Positions 18,657 to 30,123 of a DNA stretch of 64,000 nt are shown here, piece by piece (positions within the stretch are counted from its first letter, which is position 1; each line of letters starts with the position of its first letter). The translations under genes were made by a program, and so were the position numbers. This DNA is from Tranzscheliella williamsii (taxonomy: Eukaryota; Basidiomycota; Ustilaginomycetes; Ustilaginales; Ustilaginaceae), in contig JALBYF010000007.1 in the NCBI GenBank assembly GCA_023212725.1, positions 186,001 through 250,000 on the forward strand, read 5' to 3'. Under the pieces are notes generated by a model. It had not been told where the DNA came from. It searched no databases and saw nothing but the letters and a program-made list of their open reading frames with translations.

Positions 18657-20467
18657 GACGATGTGCACTGCTGTTGTGGCTCAAAGGAAAAGAAGCAGAG
18701 CAGGCGAAGAGAATGAGGAGATGGGATCGCAACAAAGATTGGCAACTGTCCATCTGAAGGGAGCCTTGCCTGTCTTCTCACTTGGGGGCGGGCGTGAGAA
18801 GCGAAAATCGTACGGCCGACGCACGCACTTCCCGCCACTTTGAGTGGAAATCACGTTTGTTAGGTATAAGATTCCGTCGTTGGACTGACGATCTAACATG
18901 TTCATTCGCAATCGTGGCGAGGAGTGGGGCGCTGGCCAAGCGACTCTTACCAGTGGCAGCGTCGAGTCAAGATCGAGCGGGGCCAGGCTAGGGCCAAGCA
19001 GAGACAAAGAGAGGCAGTCGCAGGAGCAAGGCTAGTTCTACCTTTGCGAGGCACACGCAGGAGCAAGGCAGGTTCTAATGTTGGTCATCGTTAGAAAGAA
19101 TGCTTGGCTGGGTTGTGGGGGCGCCAAGAACAGCTAGCTAGGTATATATATACGTATCTGTGGGGAGAAAGACCCTTACAGCGCTAGTCAAATTACGTCG
19201 CAACTACGAACGCATTCGCATTCGTCTCTGCAACGCGCGAGTGGAACGTCTGCGCTGAGCGTCGAACGTTCGGGCGCTGTCTCGGACGAGAAGGACTTGT
19301 CGGTTGAGAGCCGACAATGAGTGAAGGAGTACGGAGAGCTCCGAACAGCGAGATCTTCGGCAAAGGTTGAGTTGACCTCTATCGACGTCTGTCACATGTG
19401 GCTGCGCAGAAAGAAGAGGGTCAAATGCAAGTCAGGGTCAGTCGCAGTCACAGTGCCAAGTGGCCGAAGAAGGCAAGGCAAAAGGTGCAAGGAGCGAAGG
19501 AGGGCCAAAACAAAGAAAGTCTTGGCATTCATTTCACAGTTCAACGCGCCTTGGCTGCAGAGAAAAGCTTGGCTTGCGCGCAACCCCACTCGTCCGTCAC
19601 AGTTTGTGATCCACAGTGAATCACAGTGACAGACCCTTCATCGCGATCGCCGTCCCCAAGCCAGGCGGCCACTGTTGCGGTCTCAAGGTTAAGCTCTCCC
19701 GATGATGGCTCGGGGCACGCCCGACAGTCCGTATCTGGCCAATGGCAGTGTGAATAAGATCAGCGTCCTGATTGGTGAGCTAAAAATGTTAATGTGTGTG
19801 TTTGTAAGTCCAGTGACGTCGTTGCCACAATCAGTATGGCAACGGACCGCTCAATCGGAGCTGCTGCCACTTGTCTGCTCAATTGAACTGAACAACCAGC
19901 CTAAATAGCGGTGACGGTAACAGTTGATGCAGTCATCCAGCTCATCCCTGCGAGCTGAGCGTGTCGAGCTGAGCATGTGTGCGTCGAAAGCCGCTCGCTT
20001 CCAGCTTCATCTTGTCTTGGCACTGCCCTCCATCCCACCCTTACTCCTGCCCGTTGCCCAGCTACGTCCGACCTAATGGCCTTGCGTCTATCCTCCATCA
20101 GCCGCCCTTCCTCCTTCATACCGCCATGCTGTATTTCATTAGCCCCCCGCCTCGACAATAGCAACACCTCCGCACAGTTTCATCATCCGCTTGGCCGGCT
20201 CTCCTTGTTGCAACGCCCAACCTATTCGCAAGAGACGCTATCTCGAGGATCACCAGACCTACTGCTTGAACGGTCGCTCTCGACCGGCCCTTCGTTCCCT
20301 CGCAGCCGCTTCTCAACTTGTCATGAGTGCACCAAAGCATAGGTTCTAGGGCAGCATACAGGCGTCATAGGGTATATAGGTCGCATCTCGCGTTGGAGCC
20401 AAGGCAGTCGAAAGCGGTACAGCAAGAAAAGCTTGCTAGGCCTTCCAGCCTTGCTCATCGAGCCAAG
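18657..20467. promoter_or_regulatory. long divergent intergenic region, MSC7 / PTEN-like gene
   Basis: No credible coding sequence in 1.8 kb. It contains a direct repeat of about 20 bp (GCAGGAGCAAGGC followed by AGTTCT or GGTTCT) at 19020-19039 and 19057-19076, a short TA run at 19141-19152, and clustered TGTGA/TCACA elements at 19597-19632. The segment from about 20000 to 20340 is pyrimidine-rich on the plus strand and is probably the transcribed leader of the PTEN-like gene. Confidence 0.45.
19020..19076. repeat. 20-bp imperfect direct repeat pair
   Basis: GCAGGAGCAAGGC plus a T/GGTTCTA end occurs twice, 37 bp apart, in the MSC7 upstream region. Only two copies are seen, so no function is implied. 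Confidence 0.6.
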
Positions 20468-23098
20468 ATGACCTCGATCGCTCGTCGCATCGTTAGCGGC
20501 CAAAAGGCACGCTTTAAGGACCCAGTCCTAGATCTGGAGCTCGATCTCACCTACGTTACCGACCACTTGATCATCATGGGCTTCCCAGCCTCGGGCGTCC
20601 AGTCATTGTACCGCAACAAGCGCTCTCAGGTTCGGCGTTTTTTAGATCAGCGTCACGACGATCTCTATCGCGTCTATAACTTCTGTCCCGTCACCGAGAA
20701 CGCCTACGACGCCGACGAGTTCTACGGACGTGTCTCCCGCTTCCCCTTCCCGGATCACCACGTGCCGCCTCTCAGTCTCATCCCGCTCTTCGTCGCAGAC
20801 ATCACAGAGTGGCTCGAATCCGACCCAGATGCCGTTGCCGTCATTCACTGCAAAGCAGGCAAGGGCAGATCCGGTACCATGACCTGCTGCTATCTCGTCT
20901 CCTTGCCCTACCTTCCTACCCCACCGACGACCCTCAGGAATTACAGCGCATTGAAGCGTCCCGAAAACACACAGACCGGCGTCCCCTTTCCGCAGCATAC
21001 CCTCGGTACCGGTGACCCGGACAGCAGGCAGCCCTCTGCCGGTGCAGCTGAGCCTGTTCCGTGGCAATCTGGGCTGCCGCAGCTCGACGAGCTGTCCCCG
21101 CAGCCTCCCGCACGCAACAGCAGCAGACTGCTACAGGTTCCTCCGTTGGCAGCGGGCGATGAAGCGCAGAGCCGCACCACAACGCCAGACTCGGTCGCGG
21201 GCACTCTGCGCCGCAGACCTTCATTAGCACCGCACCAAAGCATCATCCACAACGATGATGACAATCCGGAGGTCGAGATCCAGCAGATTTCGCAGCGGCT
21301 ACAGACCATCTTTGATCTACATACGCAGCGCCGCATGAAGCCGCAGACAACTAGCCATCGCAACAGGGCACGTGCCCGGTCCAATGCAGCTGGCCTTCAA
21401 CCGTCGGCGCGCTCGACCGGCGCAATGCCATCGGCTGCCACCTCCGCCATCTCCCTGCGCACTTTGGGGACGCGTCCAGCTGGCAGAAGCTGCGATGTGC
21501 TTCCCATGACGGGCATCACTAATCAAAATTTCGCCACTTTCTTCCCCAACGACTCTCAAGTGCAGCCATCGCGCCAGAGCATGAGTTATAGCCACTTTAC
21601 CGAGTCTTCACCGTCGCGGACGTTTGACGATGACGGCTCAGTGATCAATCAGAATACTGAAGACCACTCTGACAGCTCTAGGCCTCGGATGGGGGTTTCC
21701 ATTCCAAGTCAGCGCAGGTGGGTCGGCTACTGGACTCGCATCCTGTCCGGAAGGGATCCGCGGCTCTCGATGACGTCCAGCGTACGTCAACCACGGCGCC
21801 AGATCCGTATTACTCGCATCAGCATCGATCGCAAGTCCAGTGCCGCCGCTAAACCAATGCAAACCTTCATCGAGCGCATGGTGCCGCACTCGGACTCTTT
21901 TACCATTCAGCTGGTCCGGTACCAGGATGCGTTGGTCGACCGTCTTGAACACTGGGAACGCCACGCCCGGCGGCGCGCCAAGGCTTTCGGCCAGCACGAC
22001 CCATCTGGCCTAGCTGGCGACCTGGACGAAGACGCCGAGAAGCAAAAGCAGCACCTCAAGACTCTTCGGCGCAAGGCGTCCGATCTCAAGTGTTGGGATG
22101 GCAAGCTATTCAGCGACGAGCACCAAACCAAGATCGGCAACTGGGGGATCCACACCAAGGCAGAAGCGGAGAGGGCGAGGGCCTTTGACTGGAAAGACGA
22201 CGAGCCTCAACTTGATTACTTCTCCTTAGTAGCCGAGAGCGGCGCTCGCATGCCTGTCGATGAAGCTGGCAACGTCATTGACGAAACCGCTGGCCTCTCA
22301 GCAGCAGCAGGCCGCGAGCAATGCGCCAAACTCGTCCGTTACAGCTTTGAGCCCAAGGGCGAGGACAGCAAGGGCAGGGATGCCTCGACCTCAAGCTCCG
22401 ATTCTGGCTTCTACTCTGGCTGTGGAACTGTCAGCTCGCGAGGAGCACACGAACACGGTGCGACCAAGAGCAGCAGTGCCACTCAGGAATCCTCGAGACG
22501 TTTTTCTCGAGAAGCCATCTCCCGGCTCGACCCTACTGCTCCAGCCTTCCCTGGAGATGGCGAACGCGGTGATCGCGCTCCCCCTTCTTCTGCTACCGCA
22601 CCCGGCGCCTTGTCAAAGCTGACTCGCATGGCGTCTGGCTACTTGCGAAGCTCCACGTCCAGCCACCGGCTCAACGACGAGTTGACACCGGCAGCGCCGG
22701 CAGCGCGACCGTCGACCACAAGCCCACCTTCGTCGAGTGCCTATCTGCCGCGCTCAGCAGGCGATGTGTCGGTGGGGCAGATCGTGGATGCAGACCGCGA
22801 GATCTGCATCAAGGTTTTGGTAGGCAAGACCGGCAGCAAGCATGCCAAACTGCCCGACATGGCGTCCGCGGGCTGGTGCTGGTTCATCCCCTCGTTCGAA
22901 GATCCCGAGACCGGCAGCGGCGGCTTCGCAGCCAAGGGCGCCAGGACCAGGATCCGGTTCGAGCACGACCAGATCGACTTCCGCAAGGCACCGCTCGGCC
23001 TCATGGCCGTCGAGCTCGAGTGGGAGTGGGTCAACGTCGGCGTCGACGAAGACGCCGACACCGATGCCGGTCCCACATCCGACCATGACATGCACTAG
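20468..23098 (+). CDS. PTN1: PTEN-type dual-specificity lipid phosphatase (876 aa)
   Basis: ATG at 20468 opens MTSIARRIVSGQK, the N-terminus usual for PTEN; the longer upstream frame is rejected. The phosphatase domain runs to about residue 150 (DLDLTYVTDHLIIMG, YRVYNFC, then the P-loop HCKAGKGRSG at 127-136 with catalytic Cys128). Both P-loop lysines that read phosphoinositide charge are kept; the usual Thr before the last Gly is Ser135. After a very long Ser/Pro-rich insertion (about residues 155-430) and a second low-complexity part (about 640-770), the C-terminal C2-like strands appear (ICIKVLVGKTG, WCWFIPSFEDP, GLMAVELEWEW). It ends without a PDZ-binding tail. It should dephosphorylate PI(3,4,5)P3. 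In the maize smut the PTEN orthologue ptn1 influences virulence (recalled literature). Confidence 0.9.
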   Translation: MTSIARRIVSGQKARFKDPVLDLELDLTYVTDHLIIMGFPASGVQSLYRNKRSQVRRFLDQRHDDLYRVYNFCPVTENAYDADEFYGRVSRFPFPDHHVPPLSLIPLFVADITEWLESDPDAVAVIHCKAGKGRSGTMTCCYLVSLPYLPTPPTTLRNYSALKRPENTQTGVPFPQHTLGTGDPDSRQPSAGAAEPVPWQSGLPQLDELSPQPPARNSSRLLQVPPLAAGDEAQSRTTTPDSVAGTLRRRPSLAPHQSIIHNDDDNPEVEIQQISQRLQTIFDLHTQRRMKPQTTSHRNRARARSNAAGLQPSARSTGAMPSAATSAISLRTLGTRPAGRSCDVLPMTGITNQNFATFFPNDSQVQPSRQSMSYSHFTESSPSRTFDDDGSVINQNTEDHSDSSRPRMGVSIPSQRRWVGYWTRILSGRDPRLSMTSSVRQPRRQIRITRISIDRKSSAAAKPMQTFIERMVPHSDSFTIQLVRYQDALVDRLEHWERHARRRAKAFGQHDPSGLAGDLDEDAEKQKQHLKTLRRKASDLKCWDGKLFSDEHQTKIGNWGIHTKAEAERARAFDWKDDEPQLDYFSLVAESGARMPVDEAGNVIDETAGLSAAAGREQCAKLVRYSFEPKGEDSKGRDASTSSSDSGFYSGCGTVSSRGAHEHGATKSSSATQESSRRFSREAISRLDPTAPAFPGDGERGDRAPPSSATAPGALSKLTRMASGYLRSSTSSHRLNDELTPAAPAARPSTTSPPSSSAYLPRSAGDVSVGQIVDADREICIKVLVGKTGSKHAKLPDMASAGWCWFIPSFEDPETGSGGFAAKGARTRIRFEHDQIDFRKAPLGLMAVELEWEWVNVGVDEDADTDAGPTSDHDMH

Positions 23099-23499
23099 CC
23101 TCGCCGCTTTGTCCCTCCCCACTCGCAGATTCTACGCCCCCCATGGAGCCTCTTATCTCGTGCGCGTGTGTGCGACACCATGCAAAAGAAACGGTGGATT
23201 ACTACGATTGTGATCGCGATTGCATCGGGAGATCCCCTAAGTGCAGGTGGGGGAGTGGGAGGTGTATGTAATTTCGCAGAAGTTGCCGTCCGAGCAGAGC
23301 GATGAGATTCGAAAGTGGAGGTTGCTCGCTATGAATCTAACAGCGGCGCGCTGGGACCGTACCATCGACCGTCTTGAGTGGCTGAGTGACAGACGACGAC
23401 GACCAGTATCTTGGTATCCGTCTGGCTGGCTTTGCATCCAGCTGCCTCTCCACCACTGTCGACGGGCGCGGTTCAAGGCCACTGCGACAGACACACGCC
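23099..23499. promoter_or_regulatory. intergenic, PTEN-like 3' flank and CSN5 promoter
   Basis: Tandem plus-strand genes. No gene is seen. Confidence 0.4.
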
Positions 23500-24663
23500 A
23501 TGATGGACACGTCGCCGGAAGGAGAGGATGGGACGGCGGGCGGGGCGGCGCAGATGTCGTCGACGAGCGTGGCGCAGAAGAACTTTGAGCTGAACAATGC
23601 GATGGTGGATCTGGATGCGGGATCGCTGGACCGGCTCTTCCAGTTTGACGCGGAGGAGCAGCGGAGCATCCTGCGCGCGCAGCCGTGGAAGGAGGATGTG
23701 CACTACTTCAAGCGGGTGCGTGTGTCGGCGGTGGCGCTGATCAAGATGGTCATGCACGCGCGCTCGGGCGGGATCTACGAGATCATGGGGCTTTTGCAGG
23801 GCAAGATCGACCCCGAGACGCGGACGATCTACGTGATGGACTCGTTCGCCCTGCCCGTCCAAGGCACCGAGACGCGCGTCAACGCGCAGAACGAGGCGTA
23901 CGAGTACATGGTGCAGTACCTCGACAATAGCCGCGCCGTGGGGCGGCTGGAGAATGTAGTGGGCTGGTATCACTCGCATCCAGGGTACGGATGCTGGCTG
24001 TCGGGGATCGATGTGGACACGCAGCGGACCAACCAGACGCACCAGGATCCGTTTGTGGCGCTCGTCATCGACCCGAACCGCACCGTCTCGTCGGGGCAGG
24101 TGGACATTGGTGCCTTCCGTACCTATCCGCAGGGGTACACGCCGGCGGGGGGGGCGGGCGAGGCGTATCAGACCGTGCCGCTGAGCAAGATCGACGACTT
24201 TGGCGTGCACGCCGCGCAGTACTATGCGCTCGAGGTGGAGCACTTCAAGAGCAGCCTGGACGCGCGGCTGCTTGCGCTGCTGTGGGACAAGTACTGGCAG
24301 AGCACGCTCTCGCAGTCACCGCTCGTCGTCAACCGCGCCTACACCACAGCGCAGGTCCAGGATCTGGCTGCCAAGCTCCGCCAGGCCCATCCCCGCGTCA
24401 CCGCGCGCGACTCGGCCTCCACCCTCCCCTTCTCCCCCCCCCCCAAACCAGACCGCACCCCCTCCACCCAACCCATCATCCCCCCCGACCCTCCCTCCCT
24501 CCTCAAAGACCTCCACAACCGCCAACGCACCTCCGCCCTCAGCCCGCCCGTCGCCGACGCCCGCAAACTCGCCCACGAAACCAACCACGCCCTTATGGCC
24601 CAAATCCTCAAAGACCTCGTCTTCAACCGCGCCGCCACCGGCATCCCCCTCCACGACCTCTAA
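23500..24663 (+). CDS. CSN5: CSN5/RRI1 COP9 signalosome deneddylase
   Basis: ATG at 23500 (an adjacent ATG follows at 23503) gives 387 residues. The MPN+/JAMM metalloprotease is intact: Glu94 in [10 protein letters not shown], and [14 protein letters not shown] at residues 158-171 with zinc ligands His158, His160 and Asp171. Preceding LFQFDAEEQ and [21 protein letters not shown] match Csn5 rather than the proteasome Rpn11. It removes Nedd8 from cullins. The C-terminal 100 residues are Pro/Ser-rich before a final helix ([13 protein letters not shown]). A C10 homopolymer near 24437 inside that linker is a place where a sequencing indel could hide, but the frame carries through to a sensible helix. 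Codons switch from G-ending to C-ending near 24340. Confidence 0.93.
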   Translation: MMDTSPEGEDGTAGGAAQMSSTSVAQKNFELNNAMVDLDAGSLDRLFQFDAEEQRSILRAQPWKEDVHYFKRVRVSAVALIKMVMHARSGGIYEIMGLLQGKIDPETRTIYVMDSFALPVQGTETRVNAQNEAYEYMVQYLDNSRAVGRLENVVGWYHSHPGYGCWLSGIDVDTQRTNQTHQDPFVALVIDPNRTVSSGQVDIGAFRTYPQGYTPAGGAGEAYQTVPLSKIDDFGVHAAQYYALEVEHFKSSLDARLLALLWDKYWQSTLSQSPLVVNRAYTTAQVQDLAAKLRQAHPRVTARDSASTLPFSPPPKPDRTPSTQPIIPPDPPSLLKDLHNRQRTSALSPPVADARKLAHETNHALMAQILKDLVFNRAATGIPLHDL

Positions 24664-25040
24664 CCAACCATCCCCTCCCGCCTCCTGTACCACTAGCGCC
24701 GCACTGCGCTCGACCCCAGGCTGCACGCCAACACGCACTCCTCCCCACAGCCAGACCCGCGCGCAGTAGTAGATAAGAGTGTGGATAACTGCGTGCCGAA
24801 CGGCACCAGTGCGGGATCGCGGCAAGCTACAGAATGTACTGGCACGGCGGGAACCAGCAAAGGCGCGGTAAGCCGGCAGGCGCAGACAGATAGAGATGCC
24901 ATAGGTCATATGCGAGATAAGTGGAGGGGTGCGGGGGAGGCACCGAAGCAGGCAGCGAAGCAGGCAGGCAAGGGAGGCAAGGGAGCGAGGGGGAGGTCCA
25001 GGCACGGGACGCGGACAGCGGATCCGGGCGGGGTGGGGAC
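24664..25040. other. convergent 3' spacer, CSN5 / cyclin B
   Basis: No gene. A purine-rich GGCAAGG/GGCAGCGAAGCA repeat tract lies at about 24935-24995. Confidence 0.4.
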
Positions 25041-27019
25041 TCAGAAGGTCTCGGTGTCGTACTCGTTGGTGACGTCGCGGAGCGCTTCGCGGTCGTCGGC
25101 GTCGGGCGCGTAGTCAACGCTCTCGTCCGTGACCTCCTCGGTCGGGGCGTGGTTGGCGTCAATGTCGTCGGCGTAGACCTGTGTCTGCAGTTCCAGCGCC
25201 GGGGTGTTGGCGCGCGAAGACGACAGCAGTGACGGCTCGGGTCGCTCCACCATTTTCTGTGCATACAGGTCGACGCGCAGCACATTCAGATCCTGCTTTT
25301 CGCCGTCGGCGACCACGGCATCCGGGAACGTGTTGCGTGCCCAATCGATCACATAGGTCGAAGCGCGCATAAACTTCTTGTGCGCATACTTTTTGTGGAA
25401 GTACGGGTGGGCAATCGGCCGCAGGCAGTAGTCGAGCATGATCTCTGCCGTGCCTAGCAGTTCCTGCTCCGAGTAGGTCGAATAGTGCACCAGGGTGGGC
25501 GTCCACTCGCCGCGTTCCAGCACCTCGCGTGCCAGCCAAGCAGCGGCAGCGGCGAGCAGAGATGGCGGATGTTCCATCAAGCGGTAGTCGAGCAACGAGA
25601 TCTCCATAAAGTACTTGGCTACGGTACGCGTCTGGATGTCGTAATTGTCCGCCTTGCTGATCCGTCGCAAAAAGTTCATCGGGTTGGCATACGACATGCT
25701 GAAGTCGAGAACCTTGAGCATATATCGCTCCGCCTTGAGAATTTCTTCGTCAGTATATCCGCCGTCGGCCAGCTCGTAGAAGTTTTGAATAGAGGGACAG
25801 AGGACCTCCTCGTATTTGGACGCAACAAACATGGCTGTGACGCCGACGAGCTGCAGCTTGGACAGCGTGATGGTGCGGCGAGAGAGGAAGCGGTCGACCA
25901 TGTTGATCGCCAGGAAGAGCGTCTCGGGCAGTAGGCGGAACTTGGAGTGGATGTCAACCAGCCAATCGACCAGGATGGCACGCACCTCCCAGTTGATGTC
26001 CTTCTGCAAGAGCATATAGTCGCTGTTGGGCATGTTGACCATTTCGAGCTCCTTCATGTACTCAAAGATGTCGTTGACATACTCGGCTACCATGAGAGGG
26101 TCTTCTGCATCCTCGGCATCCAGATCCTCCCAGCCCTCGTCTTTGGCAGGCTTGGACTCGGTCTTGATACGCTTGGCTTGCGGCGCCTCAACTTTGTCGT
26201 CAACGTCTTGCACCTCATTGAGCTGCAGCTTTGCGTTCCTCGCGGTACGGTGGTCGGCGGACGCTGCGGCGGGATCGCGACGAAGACCCGTCTGTGAATT
26301 GCCAGATGTGGTGCGGGTCATATCACTGCGACGAGCGACCCCAGACACGGTGGGAGCACGCGTAGCCCCCGTGGTGCCGTTAATGCTCGAGGCCGACGTA
26401 GACCCGGCAATTCTGCGCGAGACGCGAACGGCTCGGTCGACGGCAGCATCTTGGGTAGTAGACTTGGTTTGGACAACGCGACGCGCAGCACCGACGCCGG
26501 TAGTGGTGGTGGTGGCGGCGGTGGCGGTGGCGGTGCTAGAGGCCCGTGTGGCAGCGGCAGTGGAGACAGTGGTGCGAGGCTTGACAGGCTCCTTGAGGAT
26601 CGCCGTCTTGCCTTTGCCGCCATCAATGTCGCGTCCGGCAGCGCGAGTTCGATTGGCATTTGTTAGATCGCCAAGCGCGGCCCGCTTCCGAGTTCCGAGA
26701 ACTCCGGCCGCGGCTGTTGTGGTGGTTTTGCTGACGCCAACCGCGATCTTGGACGGACCTGCATCAGCCGCACCTCCGTCCAGCCCGTGTCGAGCCGTTC
26801 GAGAGGTGGCGGTACCGACGCCAGCATTCTCCTTGGTTTGGGCACCGGAAGCGGCGACAGTGCTTCGCGTTCGAAGCGGAATTCTCCGCGAGGCCTGTGT
26901 GACGCGACGGGCAAGCGCCGAGGTGATCGCGTTGAGACAATGTGGTGAGGTCAGCGCCCCATAACGAGGTCGACTGTAGGTCGTTCGTAGAGAAAAACAC
27001 TTACAATATTGCTGGACAT
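25041..27019 (-). CDS. B-type mitotic cyclin (two exons)
   Basis: The inferred gene has a 15-nt first exon (27005-27019, MSSNI) and a long second exon (25041-26894), joined across a 110-bp intron (GTAAGT donor at 27004, CACAG acceptor ending at 26895); 622 residues. The second-exon frame is open up to about 27026 but has no ATG for some 220 codons, which is why the tiny first exon is needed. An N-terminal destruction box RAALGDLTN lies near 26684-26661, in a basic Thr/Ala-rich tail. The cyclin fold follows: EYVNDIFEYMKELE, then MRAILVDWL-type text (WEVRAILVDWLVDIHSKFRL), LAINMVDRFLSRR and the second cyclin repeat. It activates Cdk1 for mitosis. Smuts have two B cyclins, Clb1 and Clb2, and I cannot decide which this is. 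Confidence 0.87.
26895..27004 (-). other. cyclin B intron 1
   Basis: Minus strand GTAAGTG donor directly after the fifth codon and CACACAG acceptor, in phase 0. A CTGAC branch-point-like sequence lies about 50 nt before the acceptor. Other AGs in the interval would break the frame. Confidence 0.7.
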
Positions 27020-30000
27020 GATTACACTAGCAGATATCCGTCACGAGCAGGAAAGGTTGAGCGGAGAAAGATGACGGCCGACCGAGCTTGTCCTGTAGCG
27101 TTGAAAGAGGTATCGTTGATAAAGCTGGCAACCACAAGGAGGAAAGCCGCAGCGGTGAGTCGAAGGGTTTGGAATGACAAGGAGGAGTCGTTAGCGTCTT
27201 GACATGAGGTGTACGAGGTTGGCAATGACCAAGGAATGATGTTGGGAGAGGAGAGAATGCTGGGACAGAAGAGGCGGTGCCGAACGAAACGAGTCGATGC
27301 AAGACGAGGTGGAAGCGAACAAGCTATGCAGAGGGAGCACGATGCGTTTAGGGGGAGAGGAAGCGTATGCAGATGGGAAGGGTAAGGGAGAGGCAAGACA
27401 GTGAAGGTGAGAGTAGAGGCGGTTGGGGCAGCTGTCCCTTTGAAGGATGAGCCCGTCCAACGGCGAAAGGCGCTCTGCTTCGATCTGGTCTTGGTAATCT
27501 CAGACCACGACGGGACTTGAATACAAAAGCGTGACTGGCGTTCGTGATGAGGAGAATTGAGATGCTCGTCGAGCCTATTCAAAATCTCGACACGTGAATA
27601 CAACCGCAACGAGTGGAGTTTGGGTGACTAAGAAAAAACGCCTAACGCGTAGCCAGGCGTGACGACTACAAAGCGCGAAGATCGAGCTGGAATTTGTATT
27701 CAAATTCTCAGCTTGGATCCGGCTGTAGAAGATTCAACTTCCACTCTGAGCCAAGTCGAGACAAACGCCATGGTAGGTCCACATCAGGCTTGGCCAGGTC
27801 AGAGCCGCATATACAGCGCCAGAGAAGACCATTGACAATGCCGCCGAGCGAGCAGAACCCTTCTCTCTGAAGAGGTGCCTACGCTGCTCCTACGGTGAGA
27901 GCGTTCCGGAACAGCAGAGCGGCCACGAGCAAAGGGAGAGGATAACTCGAGCACGACACTTCGTGATGTTAGATCCTGCCTCGCTCTCCAGCTCCTGCTC
28001 CTGTTCTGACGCCTAGTGACGTCCAGGTGAGTGTTGGCTGAGGCGTCTCCGGAAGCACCCTTCGAGGAAGCCACGACAGAAGGCACGCCGCAGGCGGAAT
28101 ATAGCAAGCGACACGGGTAGGTTGGTGTGATACCATCGCGAGAATACCTGGGAGTTGGTCCACCACGCCTTGAGGCAATTGGCAAACACCGCGAATGCAT
28201 CAAAGCGGCAGGCGACAGTCCGTCGAAGCCCCGCGTCGAGGCCACGGCGCATGTAGCTAAAGTGCACTGCTACCTGAACACGACGGAAGATGTCGACAGG
28301 CTTCGAAACTTACCAAAAGGTGTGTTGATGGTCAGGCGGCTGTTCTGTATACCTTGATATGGTTCACGGCGTTGAGGTTATCTTGGTTCTAAGTTGCTAT
28401 GCACAGAAAATACTTGAGCTTGGGCTGGCGGATGTGAGCTGATACCGCAGAAGCAGTGTCGTGCTTCTTGGTTCTTGGCTGACAGAGAGACACTTGGGAA
28501 GGAGACAATTGGGTAGCGAGATGAGGACAGGCTGTGAAAAGCGGCGTTATGGATGGTGTAGGCAGCCACTTGAAGACGGCAGAGGGAGAAGGGAAAGGAT
28601 GGGAAGAGGGCGGCTGTGGCTTGGTCGAGAGCGGTGGTAGCAAGATTGAAGGAGAGAGGAGGCAGGATGGACCGCGAGAGAGTATAGGTGCTTGGCTTTC
28701 CTGACTGCTTGGGGCGGAGGCTAGCGCTTGAATGCGTTGCGCATCTGCGAGGCGTCGAAGTTGACTTTACGTGTGACTTCTCAGCAGTATGCCCACCATT
28801 GCCCCCTTAGTAAGAGCGTGGTCGTGTTTCGCATTTAACAAATCTCAAGCGCGACCAATTGGCCGTAATCTACCAACTGCGGGTCGGCTCTACAACGCCA
28901 TAGCACGGTCTCGCAACACACTTCGCTCGTCCCGCCCGAAAGTCTTGCTAGCAGCTTCAGCCATTTCCAAATTCTTCTTCAGGCAGGTCTGAGATTCAAC
29001 TGTATGTAGACAGCGGCTCACTGTTGTAGTCTGACCCTGTCGACTACACAGGCCTATTTCTTTAGACGCATCATGACGCTCGGCATCTCGCCCATCGAAT
29101 GGTCGAGGACGACAACTGGCCATCGCAGCTTTTGTTCCCTGCGAAGTGTATGTATGCTGAGGCTGTTTGGCTACTGTGTCTTGCCTTACACTACTCCGCT
29201 TGCTTGCCTGTGCTGTTGGAGAGCCTCTGTACTGACGGATTAAGGAACCTGCAGAAGAAACTAAACTCGAAGCCGTACCGCCAGAAAATGGTTGCAAAAT
29301 AACAGATCCTCAAAATCACCAACAAAACCACGCCCTCCACATCTGACACGCGAGGCGCGATACGGTCGTCACGTGAACTTGCCCCGATTCACATTTGTTA
29401 CTTTGACGAACTCACCTCTACCCGGTGCTCCCCTTGCGGTGCCTTTCTTTTTTGCAAACAACCTGGACCTGGACCTGAACCTGAACCAACGCTTCGCCCT
29501 GGTGGACGGCGAGGCGGTATGATCTAGCTTGTAGACAGACCATCATCAAGAGCAGCATAGATATGACACTCGGCTGCATTTGCTGCATCATAAAGCCGTG
29601 CGGGAAGCAGCTTGCGCCAAGCCGCGGCGATCAATGAGCGTGCAATTTAATTTGAGCTTCGTGTTCTTGGAATCACGCGGTCTGCAATTGCGCAGCCGTT
29701 CGCGTTGCGCGTTGCCTTGAGTCTCCTGCCACTCCCACTACGCATACACTCACGCATACGCTCACGCTCCTGACTTCCGCGTTCCGAACCGACGCAACCC
29801 AACACCCAACACTGCTACTTCTGGGCGACTCAGCCCCCGTCAATCTCTAGTCTTGCACGGGGGCTTCCACCACACCAATCACGCAGATAGGCCCCAGCGC
29901 TACTTCAGTCAGGCAGCCAAGGTATTCGCTGCCAAAAGTCGCCCAGATATCCCTCCGAGCTTCCAAGCGGCTGTTCGGATGGTGGCGGCATCTATATAGC

Positions 30001-30123
30001 ACCACTGGCACAGACTATTCTAGCTAAGGATCTCGGAACGCCCACAGCATCGGCAGTAGGAGGTCGCAGCATCCTGTTCACAGCTACCTTGGAGAGTGCC
30101 GCGAGCTTCCTCTCTCGTCTAGT
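27020..30123. promoter_or_regulatory. 3.1-kb divergent region, cyclin B / FBH1
   Basis: No convincing gene despite the length. On the minus strand about 27020-28700 is strongly pyrimidine-rich, like a transcribed 5' leader of the cyclin gene, and has an intron-like GGTAAGT donor at 28308-28314. Frames in it (for example a 195-codon frame at 27022-27609) are low-complexity Ser/Pro/Leu and have no recognisable domain. The FBH1-proximal part (about 29640-30123) is C/T-rich on the plus strand. Confidence 0.5.

Noticed and set aside
19321..19629. 102-codon frame in the MSC7-PTEN spacer
   Set aside because: No motif, basic random composition, starts without context, and overlaps other equally open frames.
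20327..20467. Longer N-terminus for the PTEN-like protein
   Set aside because: The upstream 47 codons are unlike PTEN N-termini, while MTSIARRIVSGQK at 20468 fits the family.
27022..27609. 195-codon minus-strand frame upstream of cyclin B
   Set aside because: Ser/Leu/Pro low complexity without a domain; better explained as pyrimidine-rich leader DNA.
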